DNA of 64,000 nt from Mesorhizobium sp. 113-3-3 (lineage in GTDB: Bacteria; Pseudomonadota; Alphaproteobacteria; Rhizobiales; Rhizobiaceae): the NCBI RefSeq assembly GCF_016756495.1, contig NZ_AP023243.1, positions 5,150,501-5,214,500 of the forward strand. The letters are read 5' to 3'. Under the pieces are notes generated by a model. That model was not told the DNA's origin. It saw only the letters and a program-made list of their open reading frames with translations, and ran no database searches. Every line of letters starts with the position of its first letter. Position 1 is the first letter of the stretch. Of this stretch, positions 29,929-39,557 are shown piece by piece. A program made the translations under genes and the position numbers.

Positions 29929-29968
29929 GCTGTCAATAATTAAATCACTCTTATTTATTATTGACAGC
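29929..29968. promoter_or_regulatory. 12-bp operator dyad between frcB and the ROK regulator, with divergent -35 elements
   Basis: GCTGTCAATAAT (29929-29940) and ATTATTGACAGC (29957-29968) are exact inverted copies, separated by 16 AT-rich bases. Each arm contains TTGACA pointing outward. For the rightward promoter, CATTCT lies 17 bp downstream (29984-29989) as a fair -10. The symmetric placement suggests an operator at which the ROK repressor controls both directions. Confidence 0.7.
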
Positions 29969-30029
29969 CTTGCGTCGTTCACTCATTCTGGCCCAAAAGC
30001 ATTGAGGGGAAACGACGGGAGGAACTAGG

Positions 30030-31256
30030 GTGGAGACCGCCACTGCGAGGCACGGTTCGCCCGAAGCGAATGACAGCCTGATTCACCGCGGCACCAACCA
30101 GAGCGGCATGCGCGATCACAACGAGCGGCTGGTGCTCTCGCTGGTGCGTCAGCATGGCAGCCTGGCGAAATCCGACATCGCCCGCATGACCGGACTTTCG
30201 GCGCAGACGGTTTCGGTCATCATGCGCGAACTGGAGGAAGAAGGCCTGCTCGTGCGCCAGGCGCCGCTGCGCGGCAAGATCGGCCAGCCCTCCATCCCTA
30301 TGGCGCTCAATCCGGAAGGCGCCTTCTTCATCGGACTCAAGATCGGCCGCCGCAGCGCGGAACTGGTGCTGATCGATTTTCTTGGGCACGTGCGCTCGAT
30401 GCTGCAGCACTCCTATCGCTATCCGGCACCGCGCGAGACGGTTGAATTCGTCACATCGGGCATGAAGAAGATGCGCGACGAACTGACGCCGGCGCAGGAC
30501 AAGCGCATCGCCGGCCTCGGCATCGCCATGCCGTTCGAACTGTGGAACTGGGCCGACACCGCAGGTGCGCCGCGCGATGTCATGGACGAGTGGCGCCACC
30601 GCGACATCAGGTCCGACATCCAGGCGCAATGCGATTTTCCGGTTTATCTGCAGAACGACGCCACTTCGGCCTGCGGCGCCGAGCTCGTTTTCGGCCAGGC
30701 GGGCGGCGCGCGCGACTTCGTCTATTTCTATATCGGCGCCTTCGCCGGCGGCGGCATTGTGCTCAACGGCCGGCTGTTCGGCGGCCCGACCGGCAATGCC
30801 GGCGCGCTCGGCTCGATGCCGGTGCCCGGACCGGACGGCAAGCCGACCCAGCTGATCGATGTGGCGTCGATCGCCATGCTGGAAAAAGCGCTCAATGCCC
30901 GAGGCGTCGAGGCCTCGCACCTATGGACCTCACCCGAGGACTGGGGCGAGATCGGCGCCGAGCTCGACGATTGGATCGCCAGCGCTTCGCAGGCTCTCGC
31001 CTATGCCATCGTCGCCGCATCCTCGGTCATCGATTTCGAGGCGGCGGTGGTCGACGGCTGGATGCCGCAGGCGGTGCGCCGCCGGCTGGTCGATGCCATT
31101 GTCGCCGCCATCGCCACAATCGATGGCGAAGGCCTGAAACTTCCCACCGTTCGCGAAGGAACCGTCGGCATCCACGCCCGGGCGCTCGGCGGCGCCAGCC
31201 TGCCGCTTTCCGAACGCTTCCTGATTGGCTCGACGACGATTTCCAGGAGCGCCTGA
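30030..31256 (+). CDS. frcR: ROK-family transcriptional regulator of the frc locus
   Basis: The GTG at 30030 follows GGGAGGAACTA. This 408-residue protein has an N-terminal winged helix (RLVLSLVRQHGSLAKSDIAR and the recognition helix LSAQTVSVIMRELEEEGLL, residues ~35-75). A ROK sugar-binding domain follows (GLGIAMPFELW, QNDATSACGAELVFGQAGGA, IGAFAGGGIVLNGRLFGG). The usual zinc-binding CXCGXXGC motif of ROK proteins is not visible. It is divergent to frcBCA and begins a unit with a mutarotase and a kinase. A sugar-responsive repressor binding the dyad at 29929-29968 is the natural reading. Confidence 0.9.
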   Translation: METATARHGSPEANDSLIHRGTNQSGMRDHNERLVLSLVRQHGSLAKSDIARMTGLSAQTVSVIMRELEEEGLLVRQAPLRGKIGQPSIPMALNPEGAFFIGLKIGRRSAELVLIDFLGHVRSMLQHSYRYPAPRETVEFVTSGMKKMRDELTPAQDKRIAGLGIAMPFELWNWADTAGAPRDVMDEWRHRDIRSDIQAQCDFPVYLQNDATSACGAELVFGQAGGARDFVYFYIGAFAGGGIVLNGRLFGGPTGNAGALGSMPVPGPDGKPTQLIDVASIAMLEKALNARGVEASHLWTSPEDWGEIGAELDDWIASASQALAYAIVAASSVIDFEAAVVDGWMPQAVRRRLVDAIVAAIATIDGEGLKLPTVREGTVGIHARALGGASLPLSERFLIGSTTISRSA

Positions 31257-31703
31257 ATGCTGATCGGAATCCCGGCGCTGCTCGGTCCGGACCTGCTGGC
31301 GACACTGCGCGCCATGGGCCATGGCGACGAGATCGCCCTTGTCGACGGAAACTATCCGGCAGAGGAGCAGGCAAGGCGCCTGGTCCGGGCCGACGGCCAT
31401 CATCTTATCCCTGTGCTCGATGCGATCCTGAGCGTGCTGCCGGTCGACGACGCCGTTCCGGAAGCCCTGTTTCGCGCCTCGGTCAAAGGCAATCCCTCGA
31501 TTGCCGATCCGGTCCATCACGAGATCGAGGCGATCTGCGCCAGGCGCGCGCCGGGCCGCAAGGTGGTTGCGCTGGCCGGCGCCGACTTCTATGCACGGGT
31601 CAAATCGGCGCATGCCATCGTCGCGACAAGCGAGCCCAGGCTTTACGCCAACATCATCATCCGCAAGGGCGTGATCTATCCGCCGGAGACCAAGACGCCA
31701 TGA
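31257..31703 (+). CDS. RbsD/FucU-family sugar mutarotase
   Basis: This 148-residue protein belongs to the RbsD/FucU family of pyranose/furanose and anomer mutarotases. The active-site start MLIGIPALLGPDLLATLRAM with GHGDEIALVDGNYPAE contains the conserved HGDE-type pair, and the C-terminus YANIIIRKGVIYPPE is typical. It probably speeds interconversion of sugar forms for the kinase encoded next. Its ATG is directly behind the regulator's stop, and its end overlaps the kinase start by 4 bp, so the three genes are coupled. Which sugar it acts on is unknown; the FucU branch seems closer than RbsD because of the N-terminal IPALLGP. Confidence 0.88.
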   Translation: MLIGIPALLGPDLLATLRAMGHGDEIALVDGNYPAEEQARRLVRADGHHLIPVLDAILSVLPVDDAVPEALFRASVKGNPSIADPVHHEIEAICARRAPGRKVVALAGADFYARVKSAHAIVATSEPRLYANIIIRKGVIYPPETKTP

Positions 31704-32623
31704 TCCTCTGCTGCGGCGAAGCCCTGATCGACATGCTGCCGCGCATCACGACGCAAGGTGAGCCGGCCTTTGCCCCCTATGTCGGCGGCGCGGTGTTCAA
31801 CACGGCCATCGCGCTTGGCCGATTGGGCGCGCCGGCCGGCTTCTTTTCGGGCCTGTCGTCGGATCTTTTCGGTGGCCAATTCAGGGACGCGCTGGGCGCA
31901 AGCAAGGTCAGCTCCACCTATGCCCATACCTCGCCCAGGCCGACCACGCTCGCCTTCGTGCGGCTGACCAATGGTCAGGCGACCTACACGTTCTACGACG
32001 AGAACACCGCGGGGCGCATGCTGACGATCGATGACCTGCCGTCGCTCGGCAACGAGATCGAGGCCATGCTGTTCGGCGCCATCAGCCTGATCTCGGAGCC
32101 AGCAGGCGGGGCCTATGAAGAGTTCATGCGGCGCGAGCATGCAAGCCGCGTCATGATGCTCGACCCCAACATCCGGCCGAACTTCATCCCGGACAAGGCC
32201 AAGCACCTCAGGCGCATCCGCGAGATGATGGCGATGGCCGACATCGTGAAACTGTCTGACGAAGACCTCCATTGGTTCGGCGAAGCCGGCTCGCATGAGG
32301 ATGTCATCCGCAACTGGCTCGACCGCGGACCCAAGCTGATCGTCGTGACCCATGGCAGCGAAGGCGCCGTCGGTTACACCAAGGACCACACCGTCACCGT
32401 GATGCCGCAAAAGGTCGAGGTAGTCGACACGGTCGGTGCTGGCGACACGTTCAACGCCGGCATCCTCGCCTCGCTGCATGAACAAGGCCTGCTGACGAAG
32501 GCGGCCATCGGCGACCTTACGCAAGACGCCATCCGCAAGGCATTGGCGCTTGGCGCCAAGGCAGCGGCGGTGACCGTGTCACGCGCCGGCGCAAATCCGC
32601 CGTGGCGGCATGAAATCGCCTGA
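31700..32623 (+). CDS. frcK: PfkB-family carbohydrate kinase (fructokinase-like)
   Basis: This 307-residue ribokinase-fold kinase starts at the ATG at 31700 (MILCCGEALIDMLP). The first family signature is YVGGAVFNTAIALGRLGAP. The second, with catalytic Asp, is VVDTVGAGDTFNAGILAS near the C-terminus. It phosphorylates a sugar brought in by FrcBCA, most likely fructose, giving the fructose-phosphate needed for glycolysis and glycogen synthesis. It overlaps the mutarotase gene by 4 bp. In Sinorhizobium a kinase (frcK) likewise accompanies the frc genes, although the mutarotase in between is an addition here. Confidence 0.9.
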   Translation: MILCCGEALIDMLPRITTQGEPAFAPYVGGAVFNTAIALGRLGAPAGFFSGLSSDLFGGQFRDALGASKVSSTYAHTSPRPTTLAFVRLTNGQATYTFYDENTAGRMLTIDDLPSLGNEIEAMLFGAISLISEPAGGAYEEFMRREHASRVMMLDPNIRPNFIPDKAKHLRRIREMMAMADIVKLSDEDLHWFGEAGSHEDVIRNWLDRGPKLIVVTHGSEGAVGYTKDHTVTVMPQKVEVVDTVGAGDTFNAGILASLHEQGLLTKAAIGDLTQDAIRKALALGAKAAAVTVSRAGANPPWRHEIA

Positions 32624-32885
32624 GCAGTGCTCACCTTAAGTTGAGCCAGCCGATCACTTTATGTTTCGCGGGGCCGCCCGGCGGGACTATAAGGGCGCAA
32701 ACGCGCCCGACGAAGCCCGGATTTCCGGCATCTTGCTCATATACGCAGGAAATCGGAGGTAACAGACTGCGATATCCAGGCAATTGGCTGCCTTGGCTGT
32801 CCGGCTTTCTCGGCAAGCACAACTCTGGTACCAGCGGGCCGTTATCTGGCTAGACCGCCTGGTTAAAATCGTTTTTGAGGCTGAC

Positions 32886-34028
32886 ATGCAGTTCATCGAT
32901 CTTGGCGCGCAGCGCGAACGCATCCGCGACCGGCTGAAGGCCGCGATCGACCATGTCGTCGAGGACGGCCGCTACATCCTGGGTCCGCAGGTCGCGGAGT
33001 TCGAGAAGAAACTCGCCGCCTATATCGGCACCAAGCATGTGGTGGCCTGCGCCAACGGCACCGATGCGCTGCTGCTGCCGCTGTTTGCCGCCGGCATCGG
33101 CCCGGGCGACGCGGTGTTCGTGCCGAGCTTCACCTTTGCCGCCACCGCCGAAGTGGTGGCACTGGCCAAGGCGGAACCCGTCTTCGTCGATGTCGACCCG
33201 GTGACCTACAACATCGATATCGCCAGCCTCGAGGCGGCCATCGCCATGATCAAGAAGGAAGGCCGGCTGCGGCCGAAGGCGATCATCCCGGTCGACCTGT
33301 TCGGCCTCGCCGCCGACTATGATGCGATCATGGCGATCGCCAGCCGCGAAGGCCTGTTGGTGATCGAGGACGCCGCCCAGTCCATGGGCGGGTCGCTTGA
33401 CGGCAAAATGTGCGGTGCGTTCGCCCATGTCGGCTCGACCAGCTTCTATCCTGCCAAGCCGCTTGGCTGCTACGGCGATGGCGGCGCGATGTTCACCAAT
33501 GACGACGAGATGGCCGACAAGCTCAGATCCTTCGCCTTCCACGGCAAGGGCGAGACGCAATATGACAATGTCCGCGTCGGCATCAATTCGCGGCTCGACA
33601 CGCTGCAGGCCGCGATCCTTATCGAAAAGCTTGCCATTCTCGAAGACGAGATGGTGGCGCGCCAGGTGGTGGCAAACCGCTATGCCGAAGGGCTTGGCGA
33701 TATCGTCACGGCGGCCCGCAACCTCGACGGCAGCCGCTCGGCCTGGGCGCAGTACGCCATCGAGACGCCCAAGCGCGACGGCCTGAAGGCGCACCTGAGC
33801 GAAAAGGGCATTCCGTCCGTCATCTACTACGTCAAGCCGCTGCATGCACAGGTCGCCTACAGCGACTACCCGCGCACGCCGACCGGTCTTGCCGTCTCGG
33901 AGGACTTGCCCAAGCGCATCCTGTGCCTGCCGATGCACCCCTATCTCAGCGAAGCCGACCAGGACCAGATCATCGAGACGATCCGCAACTATATCGGCTC
34001 GAACTCGGCGCAGGCCGCAGCGGAGTAA
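32886..34028 (+). CDS. DegT/DnrJ/EryC1/StrS-family aminotransferase
   Basis: This 380-residue PLP enzyme starts at the ATG at 32886; the longer frame from 32784 has no support. It begins MQFIDLGAQRERIRDRLKAA, with YILGPQVAEFEKKLAAYIGT and CANGTDALLLPLFA for the cofactor phosphate loop. Asp in VIEDAAQSMGGSLDGKMCG contacts the PLP ring, and Lys191 in FYPAKPLGCYGDGGA binds PLP. Such enzymes aminate 3-keto or 4-keto nucleotide sugars. It is near the polysaccharide cluster and a 4,6-dehydratase gene (41038-43026) that could supply 4-keto substrates, but it stands alone between the frc and cys units. The sugar is unknown. Confidence 0.92.
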   Translation: MQFIDLGAQRERIRDRLKAAIDHVVEDGRYILGPQVAEFEKKLAAYIGTKHVVACANGTDALLLPLFAAGIGPGDAVFVPSFTFAATAEVVALAKAEPVFVDVDPVTYNIDIASLEAAIAMIKKEGRLRPKAIIPVDLFGLAADYDAIMAIASREGLLVIEDAAQSMGGSLDGKMCGAFAHVGSTSFYPAKPLGCYGDGGAMFTNDDEMADKLRSFAFHGKGETQYDNVRVGINSRLDTLQAAILIEKLAILEDEMVARQVVANRYAEGLGDIVTAARNLDGSRSAWAQYAIETPKRDGLKAHLSEKGIPSVIYYVKPLHAQVAYSDYPRTPTGLAVSEDLPKRILCLPMHPYLSEADQDQIIETIRNYIGSNSAQAAAE

Positions 34029-34042
34029 AAGGCAGCAGCAAG

Positions 34043-34873
34043 TCAGGCTGGGCTGCCGCCGGCCCCTGCCCTGCCACTGGCGATGAAATGCGGGTTGGCG
34101 AAATCCTCGTCATCGGCCTGGTCACGTTTGCCGTAGGCCAGGGGCTTGCCGTCCAGCGTGCGTGTCGTGCCGCCCGCCGCGCGCAGTACCGCGTCGCCGG
34201 CTGCGGTGTCCCATTCCATGGTCCGGCCGAAGCGCGGATAGACATCCGCCTCGGCGCTGGCCAGAAGGCAGAATTTCAGGGAAGACCCAACGGAAACGAT
34301 CTCAGCTGCGCCGAGGTCGCGAATATAGGCTTCGGTTTCGGGTGTGTTGTGGGAGCGGCTGGCAACCACGGCCAGCGGCGATGCGGCCCTTCTCACCGAA
34401 ATCGGCCGGCGTCCGACGATCTGATAGTCGCCATTGATTTCCAGCGCTTCCGCGCTGCCCGGCCGTCCCGAAAAGAAGCGGCCGGTGCAAGGTGCGAAGA
34501 CGACGCCGACTTCCGGCACGCCATGGCGGACAAGCGCGATGTTGACGGTAAAGTCGGTGCGGCGATTGACGAATTCCTTGGTGCCGTCGAGCGGGTCGAT
34601 GAGGAAGAAAGTGTCGCCGAGATCGGTCGGCATGATCCCTGCCGCCGTTTCCTCTTCGGCCACGCAGGGGATGTCGGGAAATGCGGCGCGCAAGCCGGCA
34701 AGGATGATCTTCTCGCTCTCGCGGTCCGCCTCGGTCACCGGCGAGGCGTCTGATTTCCGGTCTACGGCGCAGCCGGCGTGGAACACGCGCATGACCTCGC
34801 GCCCGGCCGCCAGGGCCAGTCGCTCGAAGGTGTCGAGCATCGACCTGTCGTCAGATACCGCCGCCATTGTCAT
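34043..34873 (-). CDS. cysQ: 3'(2'),5'-bisphosphate nucleotidase CysQ
   Basis: This inositol-monophosphatase-fold enzyme removes the 3'-phosphate of PAP left over after sulfation or PAPS reduction. The ATG at 34873 is used; a GTG at 34894 lies further inside cysNC. Metal-binding motifs are present in order: [42 protein letters not shown] and [17 protein letters not shown]. The gene overlaps cysNC by 23 bp, so it is the third gene of cysD-cysNC-cysQ. This grouping is that of sulfate activation with recycling of the by-product. Confidence 0.93.
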   Translation of the reverse strand: MTMAAVSDDRSMLDTFERLALAAGREVMRVFHAGCAVDRKSDASPVTEADRESEKIILAGLRAAFPDIPCVAEEETAAGIMPTDLGDTFFLIDPLDGTKEFVNRRTDFTVNIALVRHGVPEVGVVFAPCTGRFFSGRPGSAEALEINGDYQIVGRRPISVRRAASPLAVVASRSHNTPETEAYIRDLGAAEIVSVGSSLKFCLLASAEADVYPRFGRTMEWDTAAGDAVLRAAGGTTRTLDGKPLAYGKRDQADDEDFANPHFIASGRAGAGGSPA

Positions 34874-36788
34874 ATTGGTCTTCGGCAATGTCACGCTCGT
34901 TCAGCCAGTGTTCCAGGGCATCTACCATCTCTTCGGCCGATTTGCCGAGCGTCTTGAGATGGATCTCCGGTTTTTCCGGCGCTTCGTAAGGCGAATCGAC
35001 ACCGGTGAAGTTCTTGATCTCGCCATTCAGCGCGCGCGCGTAGAGCCCCTTCGGATCACGCCTGGCGCACTCCTCGAAAGGCGTGTCGACAAACACCTCG
35101 ATGAACTCGCCATCGGCCATCAGTTCGCGCGCCATGCGCCGTTCGGCGCTGAACGGCGAAATGAACGAGACAATGACGATCAACCCGGCATCGGCCATCA
35201 GCTTGGCCACTTCAGCGACGCGGCGGATGTTCTCGACGCGGTCGGCATCGGTGAAGCCGAGATCGCGGTTGAGCCCGTGACGGACATTGTCGCCATCCAG
35301 GATATAGGTGTGGCGGCCGGTGGCGAACAGCTTCTTCTCGAACAGATTGGCGATGGTCGACTTGCCGGAGCCGGAAAGCCCGGTGAACCAGAACACGGCA
35401 GGCCGCTGGTTCTTCATGTCGGCGCGGACGCGCTTGCCGACATCGAGCGATTGCCAATGGATGTTCTCGGCACGACGCAGCGAGTGCACGATCATGCCCG
35501 CGCCGACGGTGGCGTTCGAGATGCGATCGATCAGGATGAAGGCGCCGGTGGTGCGATTTTCGGCGAAGGGATCGAAGGCGATCGGCGCCCGTGTCGAGAT
35601 GTTGCAGATGCCGACTTCATTCATTTCAAGCGACTTGGCCGCCTCATGGGCGAAGTCATTGACATTGATGCGGTATTTCAGGTCGGTGACGGTGGCGCTG
35701 GTCTGGTCGGTTTCAGTGCGCAGGATGTAGGAGCGGCCCGGCAGCAGCGCATGCTCGTCAAACCAGACGATGTTGGCGGCGAACTGATCGGCGACCTGCG
35801 GCCTGGCCGCCGGCGAAACCAGCATATTGCCTCTGGAGACCTCGACCTCGTCGTCGAGAACAAGCGTGATGGCCTGTCCGGCCACCGCCTGTTTGAGATC
35901 GCCGCCATGGGCGACGATACGTTTGACATGCGAGGACTTGCCGGATTTGGCGACGACGACCTCGTCGCCTTGCGCAACGGCGCCTGACGCGATCGTGCCG
36001 GCAAAGCCGCGGAAGTCGAGATTGGGGCGGTTGACGTACTGCACCGGGAAACGGAACGGCTGCTCGACCGCAGCCTCTTCGACCGAAACGGTCTCGAGGT
36101 GCTCGATCAGCGTCGGCCCGGAATACCACGGCATGTTCTGCGAGCGGCCGCTGACATTGTCGCCGTAGCGGGCCGACATCGGGATCGGCACGATGGTCTG
36201 GAAGCCGAGATCGCGCGAGAACTGCCCGTAGTCCTCGACGATCCGGTCGAAGACCGCCTGGTCGAAATCGACGAGATCGATCTTGTTGACGGCCAGCACG
36301 ATGTGACGGATGCCGAGCAGCGAGGCAATGATCGAATGACGCCTGGTCTGGCGCAGCACCCCTTGCCTTGCATCGATAAGCACGATCGCCAGGTCGGCTG
36401 TCGAAGCCCCTGTCGCCATGTTGCGCGTATACTGTTCGTGGCCGGGCGTGTCGGCGACGATGAACTTGCGCTTCGGCGTGGCGAAGAAGCGGTAGGCGAC
36501 GTCGATGGTGATGCCTTGCTCGCGCTCGGCCTCGAGACCGTCGACCAGCAGCGCGAAATCGATGTCATCGCCGGTCGTGCCGTGCTTGCGCGAATCGCGT
36601 TCGAGCGCGGCGAGCTGATCCTCGAAGATCTGCTTGGTATCGGACAAGAGGCGGCCGATAAGCGTCGACTTGCCGTCATCGACGGAACCGCAGGTCAGGA
36701 AGCGCAGCAGCGACTTCTTCTCCTGCGCGGCCAGGTAGTCGCGGACGCTGTCGGTGGGGGCGAGGCTTTTTGCCATGATGTGACGCAT
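34851..36788 (-). CDS. cysNC: Bifunctional sulfate adenylyltransferase GTPase subunit / APS kinase
   Basis: This 645-residue fusion has an N-terminal EF-Tu-like GTPase (CysN) with [15 protein letters not shown] at ~35, [12 protein letters not shown], and NKIDLVDFD. The C-terminal APS kinase (CysC, from about residue 445) has Walker [13 protein letters not shown] at ~470, [20 protein letters not shown], and [19 protein letters not shown]. With CysD it makes APS and then PAPS. The start at 36788 lies 2 bp after the cysD stop; MAKSLA at 36776 is possible. The same fusion, called NodQ in Sinorhizobium, supplies PAPS for sulfated Nod factors and polysaccharides, but no sulfotransferase is encoded in this window. 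Confidence 0.95.
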   Translation of the reverse strand: MRHIMAKSLAPTDSVRDYLAAQEKKSLLRFLTCGSVDDGKSTLIGRLLSDTKQIFEDQLAALERDSRKHGTTGDDIDFALLVDGLEAEREQGITIDVAYRFFATPKRKFIVADTPGHEQYTRNMATGASTADLAIVLIDARQGVLRQTRRHSIIASLLGIRHIVLAVNKIDLVDFDQAVFDRIVEDYGQFSRDLGFQTIVPIPMSARYGDNVSGRSQNMPWYSGPTLIEHLETVSVEEAAVEQPFRFPVQYVNRPNLDFRGFAGTIASGAVAQGDEVVVAKSGKSSHVKRIVAHGGDLKQAVAGQAITLVLDDEVEVSRGNMLVSPAARPQVADQFAANIVWFDEHALLPGRSYILRTETDQTSATVTDLKYRINVNDFAHEAAKSLEMNEVGICNISTRAPIAFDPFAENRTTGAFILIDRISNATVGAGMIVHSLRRAENIHWQSLDVGKRVRADMKNQRPAVFWFTGLSGSGKSTIANLFEKKLFATGRHTYILDGDNVRHGLNRDLGFTDADRVENIRRVAEVAKLMADAGLIVIVSFISPFSAERRMARELMADGEFIEVFVDTPFEECARRDPKGLYARALNGEIKNFTGVDSPYEAPEKPEIHLKTLGKSAEEMVDALEHWLNERDIAEDQYDNGGGI

Positions 36789-36790
36789 GG

Positions 36791-37696
36791 TCAGAAATAC
36801 CCCTCGCGCTTCTTCTTTTCCATGGAGCCTGCCTCGTCACGGTCGATGAGGCGGCCCTGCCGCTCGGAAGTGCGCGCGGTCAGCATCTCGCCGACGATGG
36901 CTTCGAGCGTGTCGGCATCGGACTCAATCGCGCCGGTGAGCGGATAGCAGCCAAGCGTGCGGAACCGCACCAGCCGGTTCTCCACCGTCTCGCCGGGACG
37001 CAGTTTCATGCGCTCGTCGTCCTTGAGGATCAGCATCCCGTCGCGTTCCACCACCGGCCGTTCCTTGGCGAAATAGAGCGGCACGATAGGGATGTTCTCC
37101 TGCAGGATGTACTGCCAGATATCGAGCTCGGTCCAGTTCGACAGCGGGAAGACGCGGATCGATTCACCCGATGCGATGCGGGTGTTGAATATCTTCCACA
37201 TTTCGGGGCGCTGGTTCTTCGGATCCCACACATGCTGGGCGTTGCGGAACGAGAATATTCGCTCCTTGGCGCGCGACTTCTCCTCGTCGCGGCGGGCGCC
37301 GCCAAAGGCGGCATCGAAACCGTATTTGTCGAGCGCCTGGCGCAGCGCCACGGTCTTCATGACATGGGTGTGGGTGTTCGAGCCGTGGTCGAACGGATTG
37401 ATGTTGTCGCGCACACCGTCTTCATTGACATGGACCAAGAGGTCGAAGCCGAGTTTTTGCGCCATCTGATCGCGAAAAGCGATCATTTCACGAAATTTCC
37501 AGGTGGTGTCGACATGAAGAAACGGGAACGGCGGCTTGGCGGGATAGAACGCTTTCATCGCCAGATGCATCAGCACGGATGAATCCTTGCCGACCGAATA
37601 GAGCATGACCGGCTTGGCGAAGGCGGCCGCAACCTCGCGGAAAATGTGGATGGACTCGGCTTCAAGCCGCTGCAGGTGCGTAAGCGCAATTGTCAT
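36791..37696 (-). CDS. cysD: Sulfate adenylyltransferase small subunit
   Basis: This 301-residue enzyme starts at the ATG at 37696 ([20 protein letters not shown]). The PP-loop is [19 protein letters not shown], followed by [40 protein letters not shown] and the C-terminal EKKKREGYF, all diagnostic of CysD. It forms ATP sulfurylase with the CysN half of the next gene, making APS from sulfate and ATP. It leads the cysD-cysNC-cysQ operon. The 491 bp upstream (37697-38187) contain its promoter, but no known sulfur-control site was recognised. Confidence 0.96.
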   Translation of the reverse strand: MTIALTHLQRLEAESIHIFREVAAAFAKPVMLYSVGKDSSVLMHLAMKAFYPAKPPFPFLHVDTTWKFREMIAFRDQMAQKLGFDLLVHVNEDGVRDNINPFDHGSNTHTHVMKTVALRQALDKYGFDAAFGGARRDEEKSRAKERIFSFRNAQHVWDPKNQRPEMWKIFNTRIASGESIRVFPLSNWTELDIWQYILQENIPIVPLYFAKERPVVERDGMLILKDDERMKLRPGETVENRLVRFRTLGCYPLTGAIESDADTLEAIVGEMLTARTSERQGRLIDRDEAGSMEKKKREGYF

Positions 37697-38187
37697 GGAC
37701 TGTAAGCGTTCTCTCGTGCCTTGCGACAGAAGACCTTGCGTCAAATCATCGAGCTTTGTGCCCGGTTTCAAGCTTCGCTTCTGGACAAAGTGTTTCTTGC
37801 GGGCGTTCTAGCAGATCGGCGCACGGCAGAACAATGCAAGACGAGCCCGGCACCGGTCAGTTCGGGAATGATTTTTCCATGCTTTTGGCAGAACCCGGAA
37901 ATTTCTGTTCGCGAAGCTTGCAACCAGGAAAATGCTGGGAAAAAATTGCCCGGCAGGCCATCACAACAAACGCTTCTTGAGCCCCTCCCCATCGTTGGGC
38001 ATGGGCAACCGATTTTAGGCGACGACAAGCTCCGCCGCACTATCGAAAAGACAGCCCAGCCGCTATACAACCTGCGGAAGCGGGCAAGATGCGTCATCAG
38101 GCATGGGCAAATTTCAACGCGAGCACATTCGGTTCCGTCGAACTGGATGTGCCGCATAGAGCTACTCGAGAATAGCGAGCCCGAAAC
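37697..38187. other. Long divergent intergenic region
   Basis: These 491 bp separate leftward cysD from the rightward polysaccharide gene. A frame of 156 codons on the plus strand (from a TTG at 37721) has no RBS and an unlikely composition, and is not accepted. AT-richer stretches around 37869-37960 probably hold promoters. No known riboswitch or strong dyad was recognised. Confidence 0.5.
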
Positions 38188-39540
38188 TTGACCCGGCTTT
38201 CGTCTGCAAGACTGCAACTCACGCCTTCGCGGATCAATATCTACTTTTCCACCCTTTGCTTCTTTTTCCCACCGGTTCTGGGGTCGGTGGTCAGCTTCGT
38301 GTTCAATGGTGGTGCCCTGTGGTCCGTCCTGCTGATCGCCTTCAGGAAAAGACGCTTCAACATCGACCCGGCGATGATGGCGATGACGATCGCGATCTAT
38401 GCCTATTGCGCGGCCAATCTGGTGGCGTCCCTTGTCAACAACGCGATCGCCAGGGATGCGCTGCACCTGATCCCGCTCGTGACCTTCCTGTTTTTCCCCA
38501 TCTCCTATTCGACCTGGAGCATTACGCACAAGACAACGCTGGTGCGTATCATCGTGCTGAGCAGCATGGCGGCCTGTTTTGTCGCGCTGCTTCTGGCGAT
38601 CTTCCAGCAACATTGGCTTGGTATCCGCGCCGAGGGTGGGGCTGGAAATGCAATCGTGTTTGCGGAGGTGCTCTGCCTTGCCGTGATGGTCTGCGTGGCC
38701 GGCGCCCTGTCGGATATCGCGAGACATCGGATCGCCCTCATTTGCGCGGCAATTGGCGGGACGATCGCCATCATCTACTCCGGCAGCCGCATTGTCTGGG
38801 TGGCAGTGCTGATTGCCGGTGTCGCCGTTCTGCTGATCAACCAGCATAGGCTGAAAGGGAGGAACGCCATTCGCTTGCTGGTGCTGTTGCTGGCGGCTGG
38901 CGCCGTGATCGCGGCTGTCGGCTTCCAGACAATATCCGGGCGTGTCGACTTCATGCGTTCCGACCTGGACGCGCTCGCCACCAATGGCGACCACACGACG
39001 CCTATCGGATTGCGATTCGCCGTGTGGGATATCGGCCTGAAGGCGTTTCGCGAGATGCCTTTGTTCGGACACGGAGTGGGGGCCACCCAGACCTTGATAA
39101 AACAGGGCTTCCGCGATCAGTTCGGGATGGATGCAGGCTTCAATCATTTCCATAACGGCTTTCTCACCGCCCTGGTGCAGGCGGGTCTCCTGGGTGCCGT
39201 GACGCTGGCGGCGATCTTTGTCGTTGCCGCCAGGAATGCCGCCGTGGTTTTGCGAAACAGCGCCGATCCGATCGAGCGCTTTGGCGCTACAATGATTGTC
39301 GTCGTGGTGATCACCTATCTCACGTCCGGGATGACAGGCATCCTGATTGGTCACGACATTCTGGACTCTGTGCTGATGGTCTTCCTGGTGTCGGGAACGT
39401 ATCTCGCCTCGGGCCGTCAGGCTCCGCTGCCACAGGACCAGGCGCTTGCGCCCGAGACGAAAGAGCGAGTGCTGCCGCCTGTGACGGAAGACGCCCTTCT
39501 TCCAGCAATGGAAGACCGGGCGCTTCGATCCACCCGATAG
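38188..39540 (+). CDS. O-antigen ligase / polymerase-like membrane protein
   Basis: This protein of about 450 residues has ten or more hydrophobic helices and the Wzy_C/WaaL layout. Most diagnostic is the large periplasmic loop with MPLFGHGVGATQTLIKQGF followed by FNHFHNGFLTALVQAGLLG, where the His lies at ~320. An Arg-rich loop precedes it (SGSRIVWVAVLIAG). The C-terminal 45 residues are hydrophilic and Pro/Glu-rich (PLPQDQALAPETKERVLP). The start is a TTG at 38188 without a good RBS, so the true N-terminus may differ. It either ligates finished polysaccharide to lipid A core or polymerises repeat units. The presence of Wzm/Wzt in the cluster favours ligation for at least one polymer. Confidence 0.85.
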   Translation: MTRLSSARLQLTPSRINIYFSTLCFFFPPVLGSVVSFVFNGGALWSVLLIAFRKRRFNIDPAMMAMTIAIYAYCAANLVASLVNNAIARDALHLIPLVTFLFFPISYSTWSITHKTTLVRIIVLSSMAACFVALLLAIFQQHWLGIRAEGGAGNAIVFAEVLCLAVMVCVAGALSDIARHRIALICAAIGGTIAIIYSGSRIVWVAVLIAGVAVLLINQHRLKGRNAIRLLVLLLAAGAVIAAVGFQTISGRVDFMRSDLDALATNGDHTTPIGLRFAVWDIGLKAFREMPLFGHGVGATQTLIKQGFRDQFGMDAGFNHFHNGFLTALVQAGLLGAVTLAAIFVVAARNAAVVLRNSADPIERFGATMIVVVVITYLTSGMTGILIGHDILDSVLMVFLVSGTYLASGRQAPLPQDQALAPETKERVLPPVTEDALLPAMEDRALRSTR

Positions 39541-39557
39541 CAGTCTGGGCAAGACCA

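Noticed and set aside
30542..32623. A 693-codon frame joining the regulator region and the kinase
   Set aside because: Only its last 307 codons match a protein family; the earlier part is a shadow of the regulator and mutarotase genes. The kinase start at 31700 overlaps the mutarotase stop.
37697..38187. A riboswitch or sulfur-control site upstream of cysD
   Set aside because: No recognisable SAM-II-type or other conserved element was seen by eye.
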